64,000 bases of DNA from Rallus limicola (taxonomy: Eukaryota; Chordata; Aves; Gruiformes; Rallidae), in assembly GCA_022605955.1 (NCBI GenBank), contig JAKCOZ010000267.1:1-64000 (forward strand), in the 5' to 3' direction. This document shows positions 1 through 11,663 of this stretch, piece by piece (the first letter of the stretch is position 1; every line of letters starts with the position of its first letter). The notes under the pieces are model-generated. The model was given only the letters and a program-made list of their open reading frames with translations, searched no databases and had not been told where the DNA came from. A program made the translations under genes and the position numbers.

Positions 1-179
1 CAGACTGCAGTTCAAAACATGCTAAACGTCCAGCAATAACTCCCAAAGTAAAGAAGCTAGGCCTGAAAGGCATAGCTTGTCTGAAACCTCCTAACAGGAC
101 ACACGAGCAGACCCTGTCGCTTTGGCTCTCAGCCTTTTCCTTTGCCTGGAAAGAGGGAACATGCCTGGAACCTCCTACG

Positions 180-377
180 GTGCTTTTCTCGGCCCTAGCA
201 GACTGCAGTTCAAAACATGCTAAACGTCCAGCAATAACTCCCAAAGTAAAGAAGCTAGGCCTGAAAGGCATAGCTTGTCTGAAACCTCCTAACAGGACAC
301 ACGAGCAGACCCTGTCACTTTGGCTCTCAGCCTTTTCCTTTGCCTGGAAAGAGGGAACATGCCTGGAACCTCCTACG
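180..377 (+). repeat. Reference satellite monomer (198 bp)
   Basis: A typical unit, used here as coordinate standard (unit position 1 = base 180). By hand count it has 57 C, 42 G (50.0% G+C) and 4 CpG, so CpG observed/expected is about 0.33. Landmarks by unit position: ctgcag (a single PstI site) at 23-28, a dyad at 73-97, aacctccta at 104-112 and again at 188-196, agcagac at 18-24 and 125-131, and tgcctggaa twice 19 bp apart near 162 and 181. The spacings between these short repeats differ (84, 107 and 19 bp), so they do not show that the unit arose as a simple dimer. No box A/B of a tRNA-type promoter and no CENP-B-box-like 17-mer are visible. Confidence 0.95.
252..276. other. 25-bp imperfect dyad inside each monomer (reference copy)
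   Basis: Arms aagcta and tagctt pair perfectly. After one g/a mismatch, gcc pairs with ggc, enclosing the loop tgaaa. The element recurs in the great majority of the roughly 323 units, at unit positions 73-97. Variants that weaken it are common: the right-hand block often has gtcctag in place of ggcctag, and 'gaagcgagg' units lose one arm base. Dyads in satellites lacking CENP-B boxes have been proposed to form cruciform or other non-B DNA. That this one does so is inference. Confidence 0.8.
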
Positions 378-773
378 GTGCTTTTCTCGGCCCTAGCAGA
401 CTGCAGTTCAAAACATGCTAAACGTCCAGCAATAACTCCCAAAGTAAAGAAGCTAGGCCTGAATGGCATAGCTTGTCTGAAACCTCCTAACAGGACACAC
501 GAGCAGCCACTGTCACTTTGGCTCTCAGCCTTTTCCTTTGCCTGGAAAGAGGGAACATGCCTGGAACCTCCTACGGTGCATTTCTCGGCCCTAGCAGACT
601 GCAGTTCAAAACATGCTAAACGTCCAGCAATAACTCCCAAAGTAAAGAAGCTAGGCCTGAAAGGCATAGCTTGTCTGAAACCTCCTAACAGGACACACGA
701 GCAGACCCTGTCACTTTGGCTCTCAGCCTTTTCCTTTGCCTGGAAAGAGGGAACATGCCTGGAACCTCCTACG

Positions 774-2159
774 GTGCTTTTCTCGGCCCTAGCAGACTGC
801 AGTTCAAAACATGCTAAACGTCCAGCAATAACTCCCAAAGTAAAGAAGCGAGGCCTGAAAGGCATAGCTTGTCTGAAACCTGCTAACAGGACACACGAGC
901 AGACCCTGTCGCTTTGGCTCTCAGCCTTTTCCTTTGCCTGGAAAGAGGGAACATGCCTGGAACTTCCTACGGTGCTTTTCTCGGCCCTAGCAGACTGCAG
1001 TTCAAAACATGCTAAACGTCCAGCAATAACTCCCAAAGTAAAGAAGCTAGGCCTGAAAGGGATAGCTTGTCTGAAAACTCCTAACAGGACACACGAGCAC
1101 ACCCTGTCGCTTTGGCTCTCAGCCTTTTCCTTTGCCTGGAATGAGGGAACATGCCTGGAACCTCCTACGGTGCTTTTCTCGGCCCTAGCAGACTGCAGTT
1201 CAAAACATGCTAAACGTCCAGCAATAACTCCCAAAGTAAAGAAGCTAGGCCTGAAAGGCATAGCTTGTCTGAAACCTCCTAACAGGACACACGAGCAGAC
1301 CCTGTCACTTTGGCTCTCAGCCTTTTCCTTTGCCTTGAAAGAGGGAACATGCCTGGAACCTCCTACGGTGCTTTTCTCGGCCCTAGCAGACTGCAGTTCA
1401 AAACATGCTAAACGTCCAGCAATAACTCCCAAAGTAAAGAAGCTAGGCCTGAAAGGCATAGCTTGTCTGAAACCTCCTAACAGGACACACGAGCAGACCC
1501 TGTCGCTTTGGCTCTCAGCCTTTTCCTTTGCCTGGAAAGAGGGAACATGCCTGGAACCTCCTACGGTGCTTTTCTCGGCCCTAGCAGACTGCAGTTCAAA
1601 ACATGCTAAACGTCCAGCAATAACTCCCAAAGTAAAGAAGCTAGGCCTGAAAGGCATAGCTTGTCTGAAACCTCCTAACAGGACACACGAGCAGACCCTG
1701 TCACTTTGGCTCTCAGCCTTTTCCTTTGCCTGGAAAGAGGGAACATGCCTGGAACCTCCTACGGTGCTTTTCTCGGCCCTAGCAGACTGCAGTTCAAAAC
1801 ATGCTAAACGTCCAGCAATAACTCCCAAAGTAAAGAAGCGAGGCCTGAAAGGCATAGCTTGTCTGAAACCTCCTAACAGGACACACGAGCAGACCCTGTC
1901 GCTTTGGCTCTCAGCCTTTTCCTTTGCCTGGAAAGAGGGAACATGCCTGGAACCTCCTACGGTGCTTTTCTCGGCCCTAGCAGACTGCAGTTCATAACAT
2001 GCTAAACGTCCAGCAATAACTCCCAAAGTAAAGAAGCTAGGCCTGAAAGGCATAGCTTGTCTGAAACCTCCTAACAGGACACACGAGCAGCCCCTGTCAC
2101 TTTGGCTCTCAGCCTTTTCCTTTGCCTGGAAAGAGGGAACATGCCTGGAACCTCCTACG
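774..2159 (+). repeat. Tail of a 30-monomer HOR copy (copy A, with two extra units)
   Basis: The four units 774-1565 carry the same private variants, in the same order, as units 7110-7901. These are cctgctaac plus ggaacttcc, then aagggatag plus gaatgaggg, then tgccttgaaag, then a standard unit. The unit 1962-2159 then matches 7902-8099 by its rare ttcataac (ttcaaaac elsewhere). Between these, copy A has two additional units (1566-1961) that copy B lacks, so the copies differ by a 396-bp two-monomer indel. Confidence 0.88.
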
Positions 2160-5100
2160 GTGCTTTTCTCGGCCCTAGCAGACTGCAGTTCAAAACATGC
2201 TAAACGTCCAGCAATAACTCCCAAAGTAAAGAAGCTAGGCCTGAAAGGCATAGCTTGTCTGAAACCTCCTAACAGGACACACGAGCAGACCCTGTCACTT
2301 TGGCTCTCAGCCTTTTCCTTTGCCTGGAAAGAGGGAACATGCCTGGAACCTCCTACGGTGCTTTTCTCGGCCCTAGCAGACTGCAGTTCAAAACATGCTA
2401 AACGTCCAGCAATAACTCCCAAAGTAAAGAAGCTAGGCCTGAAAGGCATAGCTTGTCTGAAACCTCCTAACAGGACACACGAGCAGACCCTGTCGCTTTG
2501 GCTCTCAGCCTTTTCCTTTGCCTGGAAAGAGGGAACATGCCTGGAACCTCCTACGGTGCTTTTCTCGGCCCTAGCAGACTGCAGTTCAAAACATGCTAAA
2601 CGTCCAGCAATAACTCCCAAAGTAAAGAAGCTAGGCCTGAAAGGCATAGCTTGTCTGAAACCTCCTAACAGGACACACGAGCAGCCCCTGTCACTTTGGC
2701 TCTCAGCCTTTTCCTTTGCCTGGAAAGAGGGAACATGCCTGGAACCTCCTACGGTGCTTTTCTCGGCCCTAGCAGACTGCAGTTCAAAACATGCTAAACG
2801 TCCAGCAATAACTCCCAAAGTAAAGAAGCTAGGCCTGAAAGGCATAGCTTGTCTGAAACCTCCTAACAGGACACACGAGCAGACCCTGTCCCTTTGGCTC
2901 TCAGCCTTTTCCTTTGCCTGGAAAGAGGGAACATGCCTGGAACCTCCTACGGTGCTTTTCTCGGCCCTAGCAGACTGCAGTTCAAAACATGCTAAACGTC
3001 CAGCAATAACTCCCAAAGTAAAGAAGCTAGGCCTGAAAGGCATAGCTTGTCTGAAACCTCCTAACAGGACACACGAGCAGACCCTGTCGCTTTGGCTCTC
3101 AGCCTTTTCCTTTGCCTGGAAAGAGGGAACATGCCTGGAACCTCCTACGGTGCTTTTCTCGGCCCTAGCAGACTGCAGTTCAAAACATGCTAAACGTCCA
3201 GCAATAACTCCCAAAGTAAAGAAGCTAGGCCTGAAAGGCATAGCTTGTCTGAAACCTCCTAACAGGACACACGAGCAGACCCTGTCACTTTGGCTCTCAG
3301 CCTTTTCCTTTGCCTGGAAAGAGGGAACATGCCTGGAACCTCCTACGGTGCTTTTCTCAGCCCTAGCAGACTGCAGTTCAAAACATGCTAAACGTCCAGC
3401 AATAACTCCCAAAGTAAAGAAGCTAGGCCTGAAAGGCATAGCTTGTCTGAAACCTCCTAACAGGACACACAAGCAGACCCTGTCACTTTGGCTCTCAGCC
3501 TTTTCCTTTGCCTGGAAAGAGGGAACATGCCTGGAACCTCCTACGGTGCTTTTCTCGGCCCTAGCAGACTGCAGTTCAAAACATGCTAAACGTCCAGCAA
3601 TAACTCCCAAAGTAAAGAAGCGAAGCCTGAAAGGCATAGCTTGTCTGAAACCTGCTAACAGGACACACGAGCAGACCCTGTCGCTTTGGCTCTCAGCCTT
3701 TTCCTTTGCCTGGAAAGAGGGAACATGCCTGGAACCTCCTACGGTTCTTTTCTCGGCCCTAGCAGACTGCAGTTCAAAACATGCTAAACGTCCAGCAATA
3801 ACTCCCAAAGTAAAGAAGCTAGGCCTGAAAGGCATAGCTTGTCTGAAACCTCCTAACAGGACACATGAGCAGACCCTGTCGCTTTGGCTCTCAGCCTTTT
3901 CCTTTGCCTGGAAAGAGGGAACATGCCTGGAACCTCCTACGGTGCTTTTCTCGGCCCTAGCAGACTGCAGTTCAAAACATGCTAAACGTCCAGCAATAAC
4001 TACCAAAGTAAAGAAGCGAGGCGTGAAAGGCATAGCTTGTCTGAAAACTCCTAACAGGACACACGAGCAGACCCTGTCGCTTTGGCTCTCAGCCTTTTCC
4101 TTTGCCTGGAAAGAGGGAACATGCCTGGAACCTCCTACGGTGCTTTTCTCGGCCCTAGCAGACTGCAGTTCAAAACATGCTAAACGTCCAGCAATAACTC
4201 CCAAAGTAAAGAAGCGAGGCCTGAAAGGCATAGCTTGTCTGAAACCTCCTAACAGGACACACGAGCAGACCCTGTCACTTTGGCTCTCAGCCTTTTCCTT
4301 TGCCTGGAAAGAGGGAACATGCCTGGAACCTCCTACGGTGCTTTTCTCGGCCCTAGCAGACTGCAGTTCAAAACATGCTAAACGTCCAGCAATAACTCCC
4401 AAAGTAAAGAAGCTAGGCCTGAGAGGCATAGCTTGTCTGAAACCTGCTAACAGGACACACGAGCAGACCCTGTCGCTTTGGCTCTCAGCCTTTTCCTTTG
4501 CCTGGAAAGAGGGAACATGCCTGAAACCTCCTACGGTGCTTTTCTCGGCCCTAGCAGACTGCAGTTCAAAACATGCTAAACGTCCAGCAATAACTCCCAA
4601 AGTAAAGAAGCTAGGCCTGAAAGGCATAGCTTGTCTGAAACCTCCTAACAGGACACACGAGCACACCCTGTCGCTTTGGCTCTCAGCCTTTTCCTTTGCC
4701 TGGAAAGAGGGAACATGCCTGGAACCTCCTACGGTGCTTTTCTCGGCCCTAGCAGACTGCAGTTCAAAACATGCTAAACGTCCAGCAATAACTCCCAAAG
4801 TAAAGAAGCTAGGCCTGAAAGGCATAGCTTGTCTGAAACCTCCTAACAGGACACACGAGCAGACCCTGTCACTTTGGCTCTCAGCCTTTTCCTTTGCCTG
4901 GAAAGAGGGAACATGCCTGGAACCTCCTACGGTGCTTTTCTCGGCCCTAGCAGACTGCAGTTCAAAACATGCTAAACGTCCAGCAATAACTCCCAAAGTA
5001 AAGAAGCTAGGCCTGAAAGGCATAGCTTGTCTGAAACCTCCTAACAGGACACACGAGCAGACCCTGTCGCTTTGGCTCTCAGCCTTTTCCTTTGCCTGGA

Positions 5101-8099
5101 AAGAGGGAACATGCCTGGAACCTCCTACGGTTCTTTTCTCGGCCCTAGCAGACTGCAGTTCAAAACATGCTAAACGTCCAGCAATAACTCCCAAAGTAAA
5201 GAAGCTAGGCCTGAAAGGCATAGCTTGTCTGAAACCTCCTAACAGGACACACGAGCAGCCCCTGTCACTTTGGCTCTCAGCCTTTTCCTTTGCCTGGAAA
5301 GAGGGAACATGCCTGGAACCTCCTACGGTGCTTTTCTCGGCCCTAGCAGACTGCAGTTCAAAACATGCTAAACGTCCAGCAATAACTCCCAAAGTAAAGA
5401 AGCGAGGCCTGAAAGGCATAGCTTGTCTGAAACCTCCTAACAGGACACACGAGCACACCCTGTCGCTTTGGCTCTCAGCCTTTTCCTTTGCCTGGAAAGA
5501 GGGAACATGCCTGGAACCTCCTACGGTGCTTTTCTCGGCCCTAGCAGACTGCAGTTCAAAACATGCTAAACGTCCAGCAATAACTCCCAAAGTAAAGAAG
5601 CTAGGCCTGAAAGGCATAGCTTGTCTGAAACCTCCTAACAGGACACACGAGCAGACCCTGTCGCTTTGGCTCTCAGCCTTTTCCTTTGCCTGGAAAGAGG
5701 GAACATGCCTGGAACCTCCTACGGTGCTTTACTCGGCCCTAGCAGACTGCAGTTCAAAACATGCTAAACGTCCAGCAATAACTCCCAAAGTAAAGAAGCT
5801 AGGCCTGAAAGGCATAGCTTGTCTGAAACCTCCTAACAGGACACACGAGCAGACCCTGTCCCTTTGGCTCTCAGCCTTTTCCTTTGCCTGGAAAGAGGGA
5901 ACATGCCTGGAACCTCCTACGGTGCTTTTCTCGGCCCTAGCAGACTGCAGTTCAAAACATGCTAAACGTCCAGCAATAACTCCCAAAGTAAAGAAGCGAA
6001 GCCTGAAAGGCATAGCTTGTCTGAAACCTGCTAACAGGACACACGAGCAGACCCTTTCGCTTTGGCTCTCAGCCTTTTCCTTTGCCTGGAAAGAGGGAAC
6101 ATGCCTGGAACCTCCTACGGTGCTTTTCTCGGCCCTAGCAGACTGCAGTTCAAAACATGCTAAACGTCCAGCAATAACTCCCAAAGTAAAGAAGCTAGGC
6201 CTGAAAGGCATAGCTTGTCTGAAACCTCCTAACAGGACACACGAGCAGACCCTGTCGCTTTGGCTCTCAGACTTTTCCTTTGCCTGGAAAGAGGGAACAT
6301 GCCTGGAACCTCCTACGGTGCTTTACTCGGCCCTAGCAGACTGCAGTTCAAAACATGCTAAACGTCCAGCAATAACTCCCAAAGTAAAGAAGCTAGGCCT
6401 GAAAGGCATAGCTTGTCTGAAACCTCCTAACAGGACACACGAGCAGCCCCTGTCACTTTGGCTCTCAGCCTTTTCCTTTGCCTGGAAAGAGGGAACATGC
6501 CTGGAACCTCCTACGGTGCTTTTCTCGGCCCTAGCAGACTGCAGTTCAAAACATGCTAAACGTCCAGCAATAACTACCAAAGTAAAGAAGCGAGGCGTGA
6601 AAGGCATAGCTTGTCTGAAAACTCCTAACAGGACACACGAGCAGACCCTGTCGCTTTGGCTCTCAGCCTTTTCCTTTGCCTGGAAAGAGGGAACATGCCT
6701 GGAACCTCCTACGGTGCTTTTCTCGGCCCTAGCAGACTGCAGTTCAAAACATGCTAAACGTCCAGCAATAACTCCCAAAGTAAAGAAGCTAGGCCTGAAA
6801 GGCATAGCTTCTCTGAAACCTCCTAACAGGACACACGAGCAGACCCTGTCACTTTGGCTCTCAGCCTTTTCCTTTGCCTGGAAAGAGGGAACATGCCTGG
6901 AACCTCCTACGGTGCTTTTCTCGGCCCTAGCAGACTGCAGTTCAAAACATGCTAAACGTCCAGCAATAACTCCCAAAGTAAAGAAGCTAGGCCTGAAAGG
7001 CATAGCTTGTCTGAAACCTCCTAACAGGACACACGAGCAGCCCCTGTCACTTTGGCTCTCAGCCTTTTCCTTTGCCTGGAAAGAGGGAACATGCCTGGAA
7101 CCTCCTACGGTGCTTTTCTCGGCCCTAGCAGACTGCAGTTCAAAACATGCTAAACGTCCAGCAATAACTCCCAAAGTAAAGAAGCGAGGCCTGAAAGGCA
7201 TAGCTTGTCTGAAACCTGCTAACAGGACACACGAGCAGACCCTGTCGCTTTGGCTCTCAGCCTTTTCCTTTGCCTGGAAAGAGGGAACATGCCTGGAACT
7301 TCCTACGGTGCTTTTCTCGGCCCTAGCAGACTGCAGTTCAAAACATGCTAAACGTCCAGCAATAACTCCCAAAGTAAAGAAGCTAGGCCTGAAAGGGATA
7401 GCTTGTCTGAAAACTCCTAACAGGACACACGAGCACACCCTGTCGCTTTGGCTCTCAGCCTTTTCCTTTGCCTGGAATGAGGGAACATGCCTGGAACCTC
7501 CTACGGTGCTTTTCTCGGCCCTAGCAGACTGCAGTTCAAAACATGCTAAACGTCCAGCAATAACTCCCAAAGTAAAGAAGCTAGGCCTGAAAGGCATAGC
7601 TTGTCTGAAACCTCCTAACAGGACACACGAGCAGACCCTGTCACTTTGGCTCTCAGCCTTTTCCTTTGCCTTGAAAGAGGGAACATGCCTGGAACCTCCT
7701 ACGGTGCTTTTCTCGGCCCTAGCAGACTGCAGTTCAAAACATGCTAAACGTCCAGCAATAACTCCCAAAGTAAAGAAGCTAGGCCTGAAAGGCATAGCTT
7801 GTCTGAAACCTCCTAACAGGACACACGAGCAGACCCTGTCGCTTTGGCTCTCAGCCTTTTCCTTTGCCTGGAAAGAGGGAACATGCCTGGAACCTCCTAC
7901 GGTGCTTTTCTCGGCCCTAGCAGACTGCAGTTCATAACATGCTAAACGTCCAGCAATAACTCCCAAAGTAAAGAAGCTAGGCCTGAAAGGCATAGCTTGT
8001 CTGAAACCTCCTAACAGGACACACGAGCAGCCCCTGTCACTTTGGCTCTCAGCCTTTTCCTTTGCCTGGAAAGAGGGAACATGCCTGGAACCTCCTACG
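2160..8099 (+). repeat. 30-monomer higher-order repeat, copy B (5940 bp)
   Basis: Thirty consecutive units bounded by the rare ttcataac variant (1991 and 7931, exactly 5940 bp apart). The order of variant units along it (cacaagcag near 3468, cgaagcctg at 3621 and 5997, taccaaag with gcgtgaaag near 4000 and 6575, cagactttt near 6270, cttctctg near 6810) is reproduced in copy C 9504 bp downstream over its first 25 units. This is the clearest complete HOR unit in the window. The choice of first and last monomer is arbitrary because the array is tandem. Confidence 0.9.
4536..8099 (+). repeat. 18-monomer tandem duplication, first copy (3564 bp)
   Basis: Eighteen units whose variants recur in identical order in the next 3564 bp. 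Checked pairs at exactly 3564 bp: cgaagcctg 5997/9561, ttcataac 7931/11495, and the tactcggcc units at 5724/9288 and 6318/9882. The flanking units differ (the unit before 4536 has gcctgaaacc, the unit before 8100 has ttcataac), which fixes the duplication to these 18 units. I saw no difference between the copies on reading, which suggests a recent event. Confidence 0.93.
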
Positions 8100-11000
8100 G
8101 TGCTTTTCTCGGCCCTAGCAGACTGCAGTTCAAAACATGCTAAACGTCCAGCAATAACTCCCAAAGTAAAGAAGCTAGGCCTGAAAGGCATAGCTTGTCT
8201 GAAACCTCCTAACAGGACACACGAGCACACCCTGTCGCTTTGGCTCTCAGCCTTTTCCTTTGCCTGGAAAGAGGGAACATGCCTGGAACCTCCTACGGTG
8301 CTTTTCTCGGCCCTAGCAGACTGCAGTTCAAAACATGCTAAACGTCCAGCAATAACTCCCAAAGTAAAGAAGCTAGGCCTGAAAGGCATAGCTTGTCTGA
8401 AACCTCCTAACAGGACACACGAGCAGACCCTGTCACTTTGGCTCTCAGCCTTTTCCTTTGCCTGGAAAGAGGGAACATGCCTGGAACCTCCTACGGTGCT
8501 TTTCTCGGCCCTAGCAGACTGCAGTTCAAAACATGCTAAACGTCCAGCAATAACTCCCAAAGTAAAGAAGCTAGGCCTGAAAGGCATAGCTTGTCTGAAA
8601 CCTCCTAACAGGACACACGAGCAGACCCTGTCGCTTTGGCTCTCAGCCTTTTCCTTTGCCTGGAAAGAGGGAACATGCCTGGAACCTCCTACGGTTCTTT
8701 TCTCGGCCCTAGCAGACTGCAGTTCAAAACATGCTAAACGTCCAGCAATAACTCCCAAAGTAAAGAAGCTAGGCCTGAAAGGCATAGCTTGTCTGAAACC
8801 TCCTAACAGGACACACGAGCAGCCCCTGTCACTTTGGCTCTCAGCCTTTTCCTTTGCCTGGAAAGAGGGAACATGCCTGGAACCTCCTACGGTGCTTTTC
8901 TCGGCCCTAGCAGACTGCAGTTCAAAACATGCTAAACGTCCAGCAATAACTCCCAAAGTAAAGAAGCGAGGCCTGAAAGGCATAGCTTGTCTGAAACCTC
9001 CTAACAGGACACACGAGCACACCCTGTCGCTTTGGCTCTCAGCCTTTTCCTTTGCCTGGAAAGAGGGAACATGCCTGGAACCTCCTACGGTGCTTTTCTC
9101 GGCCCTAGCAGACTGCAGTTCAAAACATGCTAAACGTCCAGCAATAACTCCCAAAGTAAAGAAGCTAGGCCTGAAAGGCATAGCTTGTCTGAAACCTCCT
9201 AACAGGACACACGAGCAGACCCTGTCGCTTTGGCTCTCAGCCTTTTCCTTTGCCTGGAAAGAGGGAACATGCCTGGAACCTCCTACGGTGCTTTACTCGG
9301 CCCTAGCAGACTGCAGTTCAAAACATGCTAAACGTCCAGCAATAACTCCCAAAGTAAAGAAGCTAGGCCTGAAAGGCATAGCTTGTCTGAAACCTCCTAA
9401 CAGGACACACGAGCAGACCCTGTCCCTTTGGCTCTCAGCCTTTTCCTTTGCCTGGAAAGAGGGAACATGCCTGGAACCTCCTACGGTGCTTTTCTCGGCC
9501 CTAGCAGACTGCAGTTCAAAACATGCTAAACGTCCAGCAATAACTCCCAAAGTAAAGAAGCGAAGCCTGAAAGGCATAGCTTGTCTGAAACCTGCTAACA
9601 GGACACACGAGCAGACCCTTTCGCTTTGGCTCTCAGCCTTTTCCTTTGCCTGGAAAGAGGGAACATGCCTGGAACCTCCTACGGTGCTTTTCTCGGCCCT
9701 AGCAGACTGCAGTTCAAAACATGCTAAACGTCCAGCAATAACTCCCAAAGTAAAGAAGCTAGGCCTGAAAGGCATAGCTTGTCTGAAACCTCCTAACAGG
9801 ACACACGAGCAGACCCTGTCGCTTTGGCTCTCAGACTTTTCCTTTGCCTGGAAAGAGGGAACATGCCTGGAACCTCCTACGGTGCTTTACTCGGCCCTAG
9901 CAGACTGCAGTTCAAAACATGCTAAACGTCCAGCAATAACTCCCAAAGTAAAGAAGCTAGGCCTGAAAGGCATAGCTTGTCTGAAACCTCCTAACAGGAC
10001 ACACGAGCAGCCCCTGTCACTTTGGCTCTCAGCCTTTTCCTTTGCCTGGAAAGAGGGAACATGCCTGGAACCTCCTACGGTGCTTTTCTCGGCCCTAGCA
10101 GACTGCAGTTCAAAACATGCTAAACGTCCAGCAATAACTACCAAAGTAAAGAAGCGAGGCGTGAAAGGCATAGCTTGTCTGAAAACTCCTAACAGGACAC
10201 ACGAGCAGACCCTGTCGCTTTGGCTCTCAGCCTTTTCCTTTGCCTGGAAAGAGGGAACATGCCTGGAACCTCCTACGGTGCTTTTCTCGGCCCTAGCAGA
10301 CTGCAGTTCAAAACATGCTAAACGTCCAGCAATAACTCCCAAAGTAAAGAAGCTAGGCCTGAAAGGCATAGCTTCTCTGAAACCTCCTAACAGGACACAC
10401 GAGCAGACCCTGTCACTTTGGCTCTCAGCCTTTTCCTTTGCCTGGAAAGAGGGAACATGCCTGGAACCTCCTACGGTGCTTTTCTCGGCCCTAGCAGACT
10501 GCAGTTCAAAACATGCTAAACGTCCAGCAATAACTCCCAAAGTAAAGAAGCTAGGCCTGAAAGGCATAGCTTGTCTGAAACCTCCTAACAGGACACACGA
10601 GCAGCCCCTGTCACTTTGGCTCTCAGCCTTTTCCTTTGCCTGGAAAGAGGGAACATGCCTGGAACCTCCTACGGTGCTTTTCTCGGCCCTAGCAGACTGC
10701 AGTTCAAAACATGCTAAACGTCCAGCAATAACTCCCAAAGTAAAGAAGCGAGGCCTGAAAGGCATAGCTTGTCTGAAACCTGCTAACAGGACACACGAGC
10801 AGACCCTGTCGCTTTGGCTCTCAGCCTTTTCCTTTGCCTGGAAAGAGGGAACATGCCTGGAACTTCCTACGGTGCTTTTCTCGGCCCTAGCAGACTGCAG
10901 TTCAAAACATGCTAAACGTCCAGCAATAACTCCCAAAGTAAAGAAGCTAGGCCTGAAAGGGATAGCTTGTCTGAAAACTCCTAACAGGACACACGAGCAC

Positions 11001-11663
11001 ACCCTGTCGCTTTGGCTCTCAGCCTTTTCCTTTGCCTGGAATGAGGGAACATGCCTGGAACCTCCTACGGTGCTTTTCTCGGCCCTAGCAGACTGCAGTT
11101 CAAAACATGCTAAACGTCCAGCAATAACTCCCAAAGTAAAGAAGCTAGGCCTGAAAGGCATAGCTTGTCTGAAACCTCCTAACAGGACACACGAGCAGAC
11201 CCTGTCACTTTGGCTCTCAGCCTTTTCCTTTGCCTTGAAAGAGGGAACATGCCTGGAACCTCCTACGGTGCTTTTCTCGGCCCTAGCAGACTGCAGTTCA
11301 AAACATGCTAAACGTCCAGCAATAACTCCCAAAGTAAAGAAGCTAGGCCTGAAAGGCATAGCTTGTCTGAAACCTCCTAACAGGACACACGAGCAGACCC
11401 TGTCGCTTTGGCTCTCAGCCTTTTCCTTTGCCTGGAAAGAGGGAACATGCCTGGAACCTCCTACGGTGCTTTTCTCGGCCCTAGCAGACTGCAGTTCATA
11501 ACATGCTAAACGTCCAGCAATAACTCCCAAAGTAAAGAAGCTAGGCCTGAAAGGCATAGCTTGTCTGAAACCTCCTAACAGGACACACGAGCAGCCCCTG
11601 TCACTTTGGCTCTCAGCCTTTTCCTTTGCCTGGAAAGAGGGAACATGCCTGGAACCTCCTACG
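8100..11663 (+). repeat. 18-monomer tandem duplication, second copy (3564 bp)
   Basis: Same order of 18 unit variants as 4536-8099, ending with its own ttcataac unit at 11495. Its first 13 units (8100-10673) are present a third time at 14040-16613. The simplest reading is that the last 18 units of the 30-monomer HOR were duplicated in tandem by unequal exchange, giving local period 18 inside a 30-unit order. Confidence 0.93.

Noticed and set aside
180..377. Monomer as an ancient dimer of two about 99-bp halves
   Set aside because: Short internal repeats exist (aacctccta, agcagac, aacatgc, tgcctggaa), but their spacings are 84, 107, 142 and 19 bp, inconsistent with a single half-unit period.
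180..377. CENP-B box in the monomer
   Set aside because: The core ttcg...cggg pattern is absent from the standard unit on both strands. The rare tttcgcttt (about 6055 and its copies) and tttcgggg (26768, 52896) do not complete the motif.
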